Assembly: GCA_904420265.1 (NCBI GenBank)
Contig: CAJFUU010000175.1
Span: forward strand, 1-7,219
Origin: an uncultured Clostridia bacterium
GTDB lineage: Bacteria; Bacillota; Clostridia; Christensenellales; Aristaeellaceae
Direction: 5' to 3'
DNA length: 7,219 bases
Under the pieces are notes generated by a model. The model did not search any database, was not told where the DNA came from, and worked only from the letters and a program-made list of their open reading frames with translations. Each line of letters starts with the position of its first letter. Positions within the stretch are counted from its first letter, which is position 1. Both the position numbers and the translations under genes were made by a program. Below are positions 1 through 7,088 of this stretch, one piece after another.

Positions 1-417
<417 letters not shown>

Positions 418-418
418 T

Positions 419-3400
419 ATGAAGGCGCTGCAAAAAAGTTCGATGCGGGAAATCCGCAAAAGCCTGGGGCGGTATTTGGCGATTTTGGCGATCGTCGCCC
501 TTGGCGTAGGCTTTTTTTGCGGCCTGCGCGTGTGCCGCGACGCTATGATTGAAACTGGCGACGATTATCTGAACCGCCAAAACATGTATGATTACCGCCT
601 GATTTCCACCCTCGGCTTCGACCAGAGCGACGCCGAGGCTTTTGCAACCATTGAGGGCGTGACCGCCGCCGCGGGTGCGGTGAGCCAGGACGCGCTGGTG
701 GAGGTGGAGGGCACGGACACCGCCGGCGTGCTGGCCTTTCACTCGCTGACGGAGAACGTCAACGAAATCAGCCTCACCGCCGGCCGTCTGCCCGACGATC
801 CGGACGAGATGGTGGGCGACGCTTCGCTTTTTTCCGTAGACAGCATCGGCAAAACTGTGCGCATCGCCGACACCAACGACGAGGATACGCTGGATATGTT
901 CGCCTATCGCGAATATACCATCGTCGGCCTTGGCAATTCCCCCACATACATGAACTACGAGCGCGGCAGCACTTCGCTGGGCAACGGCACGGTAATGGGC
1001 TTTGCCTATATTCCCTACGAGGGTTTTGATTGCGACTACTACACCGAAATCTACGTGCGCCTGGACACCGAAGGCGTGATCTATTCCGACGAATACCAGA
1101 CCGGCGTGGAGCAGTATGAAGGCCAGATGACCGATTCGGGCGAGGCGCGGGCATACGAGCGCTTTGAAACGCTGCTGAACGACGCGCTGGCGGAATTGAG
1201 CGACGGCACTTCCGAATTTGACGAGGCATACGCCGACTATCTCGCCCAACGCGACGAGGCCGAGCGCGAATTGCGCGACGCCCGCGACGAATTGATTACC
1301 GGCGGCGGCCAGATCGCCGTCAACGAACAACTGCTTGCCGACAGCGAGGCCGAGTTGCGCGACGCCCGCGCCCAGTACAACGACGGCCGCGCCCAACTGG
1401 ACGCCTCTGAACGTCAGCTGGAAAGCGCCGAGGCGGAAACCTATGCCCAACTGGACGCCACGCAGGCCGAATTGACGGCCCAGCAAACCGCCGTATCCGA
1501 AGGCATAGCCCAGATTGAACAAAGCGGCGTGCTCGACCAGGAGGAAACGCTTTCCCAGGCGCTGCCGCAGTTGGAAGAGGGCCTTGCCCAGGCGCAGGCC
1601 GCCCGCGAGGAACTTGTCGCCGTCGGCCCGGCGTTGCGCGAAGGCATCGCCGCCGCAGAGGCCAACATCCAATCCCTCACCAAGGAAAAACAGCAGGCCA
1701 TCGCCGGCCTGGAGGCGCAGTACAAGGCCTTGGAAGACGAAATCGCGGAACTGGAAGCGGAGCTTGCCACGCTCGCTCCCGGGGATGACGCCCGCATCGA
1801 CGAATTGAACGCCCTGCTTGAAAACCTCCGCACGAAAAAGCAGCAGTTGAGTGAACAACTGGAAGCCGACAAGCAAGACTACGAAACGCGCATCGGCCAG
1901 AAGCAGAGCGAGCGCGACAAATTGGCTGAGCAGGAAACGGCTGCCGAAAACAACGTTGCTTCACTGCGCACGCAGCGGGATCAAGCCGTCGGCGCGCTGC
2001 AGGGGCAACTTTCCCAGGTGCAGAGCGACCTTGCGGGCAAGCGGACAGAACTTGCCGGGCTTGACCCGGTGGCCGATGCCGACCGAATTGCTGTTTTGCA
2101 GGGCGAAATCGGCACGCTGGAAGAGCAGGAGAGCGCGCTGAACGGCCAAATTTCCTCCACGCAGAAGGACTATGACAGTCGCATTGCCCAGGCGGAAAGC
2201 GCGTGGTCGGATCTGTCCGGGCGGCTTTCAACGGCGGAGACGGAGTTGAGCGCGCTCCAGACAGAACGCGACGACGCCTTGGCAGCGCTAAACAACGACA
2301 TTGCCGATGTGAACGCGCAAATTACCCAGGCGGAAAGCGAACTTGCCACGCTTACGCCTTCGCCGGACGCAGATCGCCGCGCTGAGATTTTGCGCCAGAT
2401 TGCCGCAAATCGCGCCGAGATGACCGCATTGGAGGGCGAAATTGCCACGACCGGCAGGGAATATGACGAGCAAATTTCCCAGGAGCAGGACACCAAGAAG
2501 AGTCTGGAGGAAAAGTTGGCCCAGCACGAGGCCACCTATGACCAGGCGTTGGCCCAGCTGGACGCGCAGATCAAAACCCTTACCGAGCAGCGCGACCAGA
2601 CGAAGACCGCGCTGGAAACCATTGCCAGCTACCGGGAAATGGAGGCGGCGTTGCCGCAGATTGAGGAAGGCCTTGCCCAGGTGGAGGCAGGGCGCGCCCA
2701 GGCGGACAGCGAGTTCGCCGCCGCCCGCGCCCAGATCAACAGCGGTCGCGCCGAATTGCGCGACGCCTTGGCCCAGATTGAGGAAGGCGAACAGGAACTG
2801 GAAGATGGCCGCGCCGAATTGGAAAGCGCCAAGGCCGACCTCATCGACGGCCGCGCCGAATACGAGGAAGGCCGCGCTGAGGCGGACAGCGAATTTATCG
2901 ACGCGGAACAGGAACTGGCCGACGCCCGCGCCGAACTGGCCGACGCCCGCGAAAAAATTTCCGAAATAGAGGAACCGGACGTGTATGTGCTCGACCGTTC
3001 GGCCAACATCGGCTATGCCTGCTTTGAGAGCGATTCGCAAATTGTGGAGAGCATTTCCACGGTGTTCCCGCTGTTTTTCTTCATGGTGGCGGCGTTGGTG
3101 TGCATGACCACCATGACGCGCATGGTGGATGAACAGCGCACGCAAATCGGCGTGCTCAAGGCGCTGGGCTATACGCCGGGCGCGATCATGGGCAAGTTTG
3201 TATTCTATTCCGGCAGCGCCGCCACAATTGGCAGCATTATCGGCTTCTTCTTTGGCTCGACGGTCTTCCCCAAGGTCATTTGGATGGCGTATAGCCTGAT
3301 GTATGGCTTTGCCGATATAGAACTTGTGTTTGATTGGGGCATGGGCGCGTTGGCGCTGGGCGCGGCGCTTTTGTGCTCGGTGGGCGCCACGTGGTTTTCC

Positions 3401-4630
3401 GTGCGGCGCGAATTGGGCGTGGCCCCGGCCGAACTTTTGCGTCCCGCCGCGCCCAAGGCGGGCAAGCGCATATTGCTGGAGCGCATTCGTCCCCTGTGGC
3501 GGCGGCTGTCGTTTATGCACAAACTCACCGTGCGCAACATTTTCCGCTACAAAAAGCGGCTGGTGATGATGATTATTGGCATCGGCGGCTGCACGGCGCT
3601 GTTGGTCACGGGCCTGGGCATTCGCGATTCCATCAGCGATGTCGTCAACTATCAGTTTGACGAAATTACGCTGTACGACGTTTCCGTAACGTTCATCGAC
3701 GTGCAGGACGAGGCCGCCCAGGAAGCCTTCCGCGCGGCGGCAGGCGAAGATGCGCAAAGCCTGTTCGTACATGAGAGCACCGTGGACGCCTCCGCCGGCG
3801 GAACCACCAAGTCGGTTTACCTCGTTGCCACACAGGCGGAAAGCCTGGACGGCTTTATCGACATGCACATGGACGAAGAACCCGTCGCTATGCCCGGCGA
3901 GGGAGAGGCGGTGATTTCGCAGGGACTGGCCGAAACCCTGGGCGTGCAGGTGGGCGATACGATTACCGTGCGCGACAGCGACATGAATCCGGCGCAGCTT
4001 ACCATTTCCGGCGTGTTTGAAAACTATATTTACAATTACGTCTTCGCCAGGCCGGAGACAATGGAGGCCGAGTGGGGGTATGCGCCGGAAGTCAAGAGCG
4101 CCTACGTCGCCGTGACTGGCGACGCCGACCCGCGCGCGGTGGCGGCGGAACTGTCCGCGCTGGACGGCGTGGGCAACGTCTCGGCCAATATTGACATGCG
4201 CGACCGCGTCAACAGCATGATGGAAAGCCTCGATTATATTGTCATGCTGGTTGTCTTCTCGGCGGGCACGCTGGCGTTCATCGTGCTTTACAACCTCACC
4301 AATATCAATATTACTGAGCGCACGCGTGAAATCGCCACCGTCAAGGTGCTGGGCTTCTTCCCCCGGGAAACGGCGTCGTATGTCTTTTCGGAAAATTTCC
4401 TGCTCTGCTTCATCAGCGCCCTGGCGGGCCTGCCGCTGGGCAAGGCGCTGCATGCCTTCGTGATGTCGCAGATCAGGATAGATATGATCCGCTTCGACGT
4501 GCGGGTGTCGCTGTTGAGTTACGGCCTGGCGGTCGTGCTCACGTTTGCGTTCGCCATTCTGGTCAACTTCGCGCTGCGCTTCAAGCTGGAGAAAATCAAC
4601 ATGGCCGAATCGCTGAAGACGGTGGAGTAA
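419..4630 (+). CDS. FtsX/MacB-like ABC transporter permease with giant extracellular coiled coil
   Basis: This is the membrane subunit partnering the upstream ATPase, 1403 residues from the ATG at 419. The open frame extends upstream to 341, but that part overlaps the ATPase and reads as low-quality sequence; an AGGAG at 401-405 and the 1-base junction favour 419. Predicted membrane helices lie near residues 18-38, 882-904, 927-950, 973-995, 1048-1068, 1273-1294, 1326-1347 and 1366-1386, giving a 1+3 / 1+3 duplicated FtsX layout. Each three-helix block contains the family-like stretch TQIGVLKALGYTPG or REIATVKVLGFFPRE. Residues about 39-266 form a first extracytoplasmic domain, 267-850 are coiled coil rich in Glu, Ala, Gln and Leu, and 1069-1270 are a second extracytoplasmic domain. 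There is no cleavable signal peptide. Proteins of this class use ATP to drive motion outside the membrane (mechanotransmission); roles known for relatives include lipoprotein or peptide handling and envelope remodelling. The cargo here is unknown. It is longer than I would expect for this kind of permease, because of the coiled coil. Confidence 0.93.
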   Translation: MKALQKSSMREIRKSLGRYLAILAIVALGVGFFCGLRVCRDAMIETGDDYLNRQNMYDYRLISTLGFDQSDAEAFATIEGVTAAAGAVSQDALVEVEGTDTAGVLAFHSLTENVNEISLTAGRLPDDPDEMVGDASLFSVDSIGKTVRIADTNDEDTLDMFAYREYTIVGLGNSPTYMNYERGSTSLGNGTVMGFAYIPYEGFDCDYYTEIYVRLDTEGVIYSDEYQTGVEQYEGQMTDSGEARAYERFETLLNDALAELSDGTSEFDEAYADYLAQRDEAERELRDARDELITGGGQIAVNEQLLADSEAELRDARAQYNDGRAQLDASERQLESAEAETYAQLDATQAELTAQQTAVSEGIAQIEQSGVLDQEETLSQALPQLEEGLAQAQAAREELVAVGPALREGIAAAEANIQSLTKEKQQAIAGLEAQYKALEDEIAELEAELATLAPGDDARIDELNALLENLRTKKQQLSEQLEADKQDYETRIGQKQSERDKLAEQETAAENNVASLRTQRDQAVGALQGQLSQVQSDLAGKRTELAGLDPVADADRIAVLQGEIGTLEEQESALNGQISSTQKDYDSRIAQAESAWSDLSGRLSTAETELSALQTERDDALAALNNDIADVNAQITQAESELATLTPSPDADRRAEILRQIAANRAEMTALEGEIATTGREYDEQISQEQDTKKSLEEKLAQHEATYDQALAQLDAQIKTLTEQRDQTKTALETIASYREMEAALPQIEEGLAQVEAGRAQADSEFAAARAQINSGRAELRDALAQIEEGEQELEDGRAELESAKADLIDGRAEYEEGRAEADSEFIDAEQELADARAELADAREKISEIEEPDVYVLDRSANIGYACFESDSQIVESISTVFPLFFFMVAALVCMTTMTRMVDEQRTQIGVLKALGYTPGAIMGKFVFYSGSAATIGSIIGFFFGSTVFPKVIWMAYSLMYGFADIELVFDWGMGALALGAALLCSVGATWFSVRRELGVAPAELLRPAAPKAGKRILLERIRPLWRRLSFMHKLTVRNIFRYKKRLVMMIIGIGGCTALLVTGLGIRDSISDVVNYQFDEITLYDVSVTFIDVQDEAAQEAFRAAAGEDAQSLFVHESTVDASAGGTTKSVYLVATQAESLDGFIDMHMDEEPVAMPGEGEAVISQGLAETLGVQVGDTITVRDSDMNPAQLTISGVFENYIYNYVFARPETMEAEWGYAPEVKSAYVAVTGDADPRAVAAELSALDGVGNVSANIDMRDRVNSMMESLDYIVMLVVFSAGTLAFIVLYNLTNINITERTREIATVKVLGFFPRETASYVFSENFLLCFISALAGLPLGKALHAFVMSQIRIDMIRFDVRVSLLSYGLAVVLTFAFAILVNFALRFKLEKINMAESLKTVE
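1688..2590 (+). repeat. Three tandem coiled-coil modules inside the permease
   Basis: Within the permease coiled coil, three consecutive modules align by eye: residues 424-519 (bases 1688-1975), 520-616 (1976-2266) and 617-724 (2267-2590), of 96, 97 and 108 residues. Each has the pattern A-x-L early, then ELA-x-L-x-P followed by an Asp/Ala/Arg motif (PGDDAR, PVADADR, PSPDADR). A conserved Tyr before an acidic residue and I-x-Q follows (YETRIGQ, YDSRIAQ, YDEQISQ). The second and third modules open with RD plus hydrophobics (RDQAVGAL, RDDALAAL), and RDQTKTAL follows the third. The third carries about 11 extra residues, one hendecad turn. The Pro/Asp motif should break or kink the helix once per module. 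Divergence at DNA level says the duplication is not recent. Confidence 0.75.
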
Positions 4631-4674
4631 AGGCGGGCGCGCAGGGCGCATGCCGGTTGGATTTTGGAAACGGC

Positions 4675-4696
4675 GCGCTTGCAAAGTCATGGAAGC
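4675..4696 (+). repeat. Short dispersed repeat, copy 1
   Basis: This 22-base element begins GCGCTTGC and ends TGGAAGC. It matches the copy at 4870-4891 at 18 of 22 positions, and upstream flanks also look related (TTTGGAAAC here, TTTGAAC there). It overlaps a perfect 7-bp inverted repeat (4676-4682 with 4695-4701). Confidence 0.5.
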
Positions 4697-4770
4697 AAGC
4701 GTCTGGATGCGGACAAAGTCGGCAAACCGCCAAAGTGACGAGAAGGCCTGCCGGACAGGGAAGACAAAGA

Positions 4771-4790
4771 CATTCCATGGACGCAAGCGT
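4771..4790 (-). repeat. Short dispersed repeat, inverted degenerate copy
   Basis: Read on the minus strand, this contains the same two 7-mers as copy 1, CGCTTGC and CATGGAA, separated by three bases instead of five. On the plus strand, 4776-4790 also matches 4688-4702 at 14 of 15 positions, which reflects the partly palindromic nature of the element. Chance similarity in GC-rich DNA is not excluded. Confidence 0.35.
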
Positions 4791-4869
4791 TCGCAGGCTG
4801 CAAGCAAAAATGGTTCCTGATTTCTATTTATAAGAATTGTTTTGGCCTGTGGGCGCTGTTTGAACTCTG

Positions 4870-4891
4870 GCGCTTGCGAAGCTGTGGAAGC
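4870..4891 (+). repeat. Short dispersed repeat, copy 2
   Basis: Second direct copy of the GCGCTTGC ... TGGAAGC element. Here the inverted repeat is GCGCTT (4870-4875) with AAGCGC (4888-4893), so hairpin potential is kept although the 3' arm sequence differs from copy 1. Confidence 0.45.
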
Positions 4892-5107
4892 GCATTTTCC
4901 GGCCCGTTCAAGAATGGCGCGGCAGAGGCGCGCATGCCCTTGGCCATCAAGGCCGTCTTCCCGGTTTTCCTCGCTGGATAAGCCGAATTTGCGCAAGTGC
5001 GCCCAGCGCCTTTGTACCTGTATTTGGAAGATAGGCGGGGCGATGCGGCTTTTTCATGGACGGACGCCGCCATCTGGTGGCGGAGGACGAAGTTTACAGA
5101 AACGTTT

Positions 5108-5153
5108 CCGACCGGCAAAAGTCGCGCCGCGGCGTTCATGCCGGCCGGTTTTT
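5108..5153 (+). terminator. Candidate intrinsic terminator upstream of the gcvT promoter
   Basis: CCGACCGGC at 5108-5116 pairs with GCCGGCCGG at 5140-5148: eight base pairs with one A-C mismatch, followed at once by TTTTTCC. The 23-base loop contains its own GC-rich self-pairing segment (CGCCGCGGCG). It could end transcripts coming from the permease operon about 480 bases upstream, insulating gcvT. The long loop and single mismatch lower confidence. Confidence 0.4.
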
Positions 5154-5227
5154 CCTTGCGGCGCGAGGAATTTCCCGAGCGGCGCCGATGCGAGGCTTTC
5201 TCCCCTGCAAAAGCGCGGATTTTCCCC

Positions 5228-5256
5228 TTGACAGACCACGCGACATCCGCTACAAT
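5228..5256 (+). promoter_or_regulatory. Sigma-70/SigA-type promoter of the gcvT unit
   Basis: A perfect -35 box TTGACA at 5228-5233 is followed by a 17-base spacer and a -10 box TACAAT at 5251-5256, one base off consensus. Transcription should start near 5263, some 20 bases before the first riboswitch helix, which is the position expected for a riboswitch-controlled leader. Confidence 0.85.
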
Positions 5257-5283
5257 GAAACCGGAGGCAAAAATTGCATAACA

Positions 5284-5473
5284 TTCGTGCGATGGTTCCG
5301 GGAGAGACTGCGCCGCCATGGAGCGGCGGCGGCGCCGAAGGGGAATGCGCAGACAACTCTCAGGCAAAAGGACCGGGACCGGACGAGACTCTGGAAAGCC
5401 GCATACGGCACCGAAGAAGCAATCCTGCGGGCAATTCCGTCCGGCGGGAGAATCTTTCAGGTCTGAAACAGAG
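5284..5473 (+). promoter_or_regulatory. Tandem glycine riboswitch (two aptamers)
   Basis: Both aptamers carry the glycine riboswitch hallmarks. Aptamer 1 (about 5294-5374) has GGAGAGA, then GCGCCGAAGG, then ACTCTCAGGCAAAAGGACC. Its P1 is GGTTC (5294-5298) with GGACC (5370-5374), and P2 is GAGAG (5302-5306) with CTCTC (5357-5361). Aptamer 2 (about 5389-5473) has CTCTGGAAAG, then GCACCGAAGAAGCAA, then ATCTTTCAGGT. Its P1 is CTCTG (5389-5393) with CAGAG (5469-5473), and P2 is GAAAG (5394-5398) with CTTTC (5454-5458). A 14-base linker joins them, and leader TTCGT (5284-5288) can pair with linker ACGAG (5383-5387), matching the leader-linker helix known for this class. It binds free glycine in the nascent transcript. 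The P1 strand of aptamer 2 overlaps the terminator stem that follows, so glycine should favour read-through into gcvT (an ON switch). Confidence 0.96.
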
Positions 5474-5504
5474 GCGCGTTGTGTTGACGCGCCTCTGATT
5501 TTTT
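5469..5504 (+). terminator. Riboswitch-controlled intrinsic terminator
   Basis: CAGAGGCGCGT (5469-5479) and ACGCGCCTCTG (5487-5497) form a perfect 11-bp stem with a 7-base loop, followed by A and six T residues (5499-5504). The first five stem bases, CAGAG, are also the 3' strand of P1 in aptamer 2, so the two structures exclude each other. This is the expression platform: without glycine the terminator forms, with glycine it is prevented. Confidence 0.93.
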
Positions 5505-5514
5505 ATCCGTTGCG

Positions 5515-5522
5515 AAAGGGGG
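5515..5522 (+). promoter_or_regulatory. Ribosome binding site of gcvT
   Basis: The purine run AAAGGGGG ends six bases before the ATG at 5529, a normal spacing, but directly touches the earlier in-frame ATG at 5523. This decides the start in favour of 5529. Confidence 0.7.
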
Positions 5523-5528
5523 ATGCGG

Positions 5529-6599
5529 ATGGAACGCAAAACGCCGCTGTATGATTTGCACGTGGAGCTGGGCGGCCGAATCGTGCCCTTCGCGGGCTAT
5601 CTTCTGCCGGTACAATATCCCGCGGGCGTGATTCACGAGCACATGGCCGTGCGTGAACGGGCAGGGCTTTTCGACGTATCGCACATGGGCGAGGTGCTCT
5701 TTGAGGGCGAAGGTGCGCTCGCTTCGCTCAACCGCCTTATGGCCAACGATTTCACCGGTATGGTGGACGGGCAAGTGCGTTATTCGCCCATGCTCAACGA
5801 AAACGGCGGTATTGTGGACGACCTGGTGGTCTATCGCTTTGGCGAAAACCGCTATATGGCGGTGGTCAACGCCGCCAACCGCGAAAAGGACGTAACCTGG
5901 ATGCGCGGGCATCTGCTCGAAGGCGTGACAATGACCGACGTATCCGACGCGTGGGCGCAGCTTGCCCTGCAGGGGCCGCAATCCAAGGAAATCCTGCTCA
6001 AATTCCTGCCGGAGGAAGCCCTGCCCAGGAAGTACTACCACTTTGTGCCGGAGGCCGATGTGGCCGGGGTTCGGTGCATACTTTCGCGCACGGGCTATAC
6101 GGGCGAATGGGGTTATGAACTTTACTGCCGCCCGGACGATGCGCAAAGGCTGTTCCGCGCCCTGCTGGACGCCGGCGCCGAACCGTGCGGGCTGGGCGCG
6201 CGCGATACGCTGCGCCTGGAGGCCTCCATGCCTCTTTACGGCCATGAAATGACCGACGGCATCTCCCCGCTGGAGGCGGGCCTTGCCTGGGCCGTGAAGC
6301 CGGAGCACGAATTTATCGGCCGCGAGGCCATGCTTGAACGCGGCGCGCCCCGCACCCGCATCGGCCTTAAGGTCACCGGCAAGGGCATTGTCCGCGAGGG
6401 ACAGGACGTTTACATCGGCGCGGAAAAAATCGGCGTCACCACCAGCGGCACGCATTTGCCGTACCTTGGCGGAGCTTATGCCATGGCGCTGGCGGACAGT
6501 GGGCATGCGCAGACGGGGACGCAGGTGGAAGTGGACGTGCGCGGCCGGCGCGTGGCCGCGGAAATTGTGCCGCTGCCGTTTTACAAGCGCGGCCGCTGA
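5529..6599 (+). CDS. gcvT: Aminomethyltransferase, glycine cleavage system T protein
   Basis: This cytoplasmic enzyme takes the aminomethyl group from lipoylated H protein and, with tetrahydrofolate, releases ammonia and forms 5,10-methylene-tetrahydrofolate. The 356-residue length is normal for the family. Recognisable blocks in order: LFDVSHMGEV (47-56), GQVRYSPMLNENGGIVDDL (81-99) with the expected catalytic Asp at 97, VVNAANREKD (112-121), LALQGPQS (145-152), SRTGYTGEWGYELY (186-199), GLGARDTLRLEASMPLYGHE (221-240), and a C-terminal GVTTSGT and PFYKR typical of the family's beta-barrel domain. No key residue appears to be missing. It lies just after a glycine riboswitch and terminator, so it should be induced by glycine. 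In many Bacillota gcvT is followed by gcvH and the gcvP genes; here at least 620 bases of non-coding repeat follow, so the rest of the system lies further on or elsewhere. The dehydrogenase-like and YgfZ relatives are excluded by length and motifs. Confidence 0.97.
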   Translation: MERKTPLYDLHVELGGRIVPFAGYLLPVQYPAGVIHEHMAVRERAGLFDVSHMGEVLFEGEGALASLNRLMANDFTGMVDGQVRYSPMLNENGGIVDDLVVYRFGENRYMAVVNAANREKDVTWMRGHLLEGVTMTDVSDAWAQLALQGPQSKEILLKFLPEEALPRKYYHFVPEADVAGVRCILSRTGYTGEWGYELYCRPDDAQRLFRALLDAGAEPCGLGARDTLRLEASMPLYGHEMTDGISPLEAGLAWAVKPEHEFIGREAMLERGAPRTRIGLKVTGKGIVREGQDVYIGAEKIGVTTSGTHLPYLGGAYAMALADSGHAQTGTQVEVDVRGRRVAAEIVPLPFYKRGR

Positions 6600-6608
6600 A
6601 TCCGGCGC

Positions 6609-6653
6609 GAGCGGCGGCTGGAGAAAGTGGAAATCCGGGCCGCTCTCCTGTTT
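6609..6653 (+). terminator. Weak candidate terminator after gcvT
   Basis: GAGCGGC (6609-6615) pairs perfectly with GCCGCTC (6639-6645) across a 23-base loop that can add a GGA/TCC pairing. The tail is only TCCTGTTT, a poor U tract, so termination may be leaky. It begins ten bases after the gcvT stop codon. Confidence 0.3.
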
Positions 6654-6688
6654 GGATGTAAAGCCGAACCGGCAGGCTTCGTCGTCTG

Positions 6689-6898
6689 AAGAGGCAAGCG
6701 CTTCAGCGGGGACAGGTCCGGGACATGGCAAGAAGCGCGCCCGGCGCGTTATGACGTGAACGCGGAGGAAGAGGGGGCTTCATCGCCCAAAGAGCCGACA
6801 TGCAAGGTATATGTCCGCGCGGCGGCAAGAAGGATCGTCCGGCATGGCCGTGGAGGAAACGAAGACTGTTGGCGAGATGGTGCGCAACTTTCTCCGGC
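6689..6898 (+). repeat. Repeat unit 1
   Basis: This first unit is longer at its 5' end. It opens AAGAGGCAAG as unit 2 does, but has extra bases around 6699-6719 before rejoining at GGACATGGC. Hairpins: AGCGCGC/GCGCGTT (6734-6740, 6744-6750), GGGC/GCCC (6775-6778, 6785-6788), CGGC/GCCG (6840-6843, 6847-6850), and ACTGTT/GATGGT (6865-6870, 6876-6881). The last sits inside a bulged GGA(G)GAAA/TTTCTCC stem (6852-6859, 6889-6895). Confidence 0.75.
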
Positions 6899-7088
6899 AA
6901 GAGGCAAGTTCAGGGCATGGCATGAAGCGCACTTGGTGCGTTATGACGTGAACGCGGAGGAAGCGGGGGCTTCATCGCCCAAAGGGTGTCATCAAGGAGC
7001 GTGTCCGTGCGGCGGTAAGAAGGATCGTCCGGCATAGCCGTGGGAGAAACTAAGGCCGTTGGCGAAATGGCGCGGAACTTTCTCCGGC
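6899..7088 (+). repeat. Repeat unit 2
   Basis: This complete unit is 190 bases long. Hairpins at the matching places: AGCGCAC/GTGCGTT (6926-6932, 6936-6942), GGGC/GCCC, CGGC/GCCG (7030-7033, 7037-7040), and GCCGTT/AATGGC (7055-7060, 7066-7071). The last is enclosed by a perfect GGAGAAA/TTTCTCC stem (7043-7049, 7079-7085). Relative to unit 1 it lacks two bases near 6991-7002. Confidence 0.8.

Larger units (their letters stand above)
4631..5227. other. Intergenic stretch with no convincing gene
   Basis: About 600 bases between the permease stop and the gcvT promoter. Open frames here are short or run through known features in the wrong sense, and their translations are rich in Arg, Pro, Ser and Cys without recognisable motifs. 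What it does hold: short dispersed repeats (4675-4696, 4771-4790, 4870-4891), a 7-bp perfect inverted repeat CGCTTGC/GCAAGCG at 4676-4682 and 4695-4701 with a 12-base loop, an AT-rich island near 4815-4840, a CCGCCA/TGGCGG hairpin at 5067-5083, a GAAACGTTTC palindrome at 5099-5108, and a candidate terminator at 5108-5153. I see no strong terminator directly after the permease. Confidence 0.6.

Noticed and set aside
2288..4996. A 902-codon open frame on the minus strand
   Set aside because: It lies antisense to the permease and runs on into the gap. Its translation is rich in Arg, His, Gly and Gln with no domains, while the + strand frame has clear membrane helices and family motifs. Long antisense frames are expected opposite GC-rich coding DNA.
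5067..5083. CCGCCA/TGGCGG hairpin as a terminator
   Set aside because: It is a perfect 6-bp stem with a 5-base loop but is followed by AGGACGAAG, with no T tract.
4828..5367. A 179-codon minus-strand frame in the intergenic region
   Set aside because: It runs backwards through the gcvT promoter and the first glycine aptamer, and its translation is Arg/Ser/Pro-rich without motifs.
5523..5528. Alternative gcvT start at the ATG at 5523
   Set aside because: The ribosome binding purine run touches this ATG with no spacer, whereas the ATG at 5529 has six bases of spacing.
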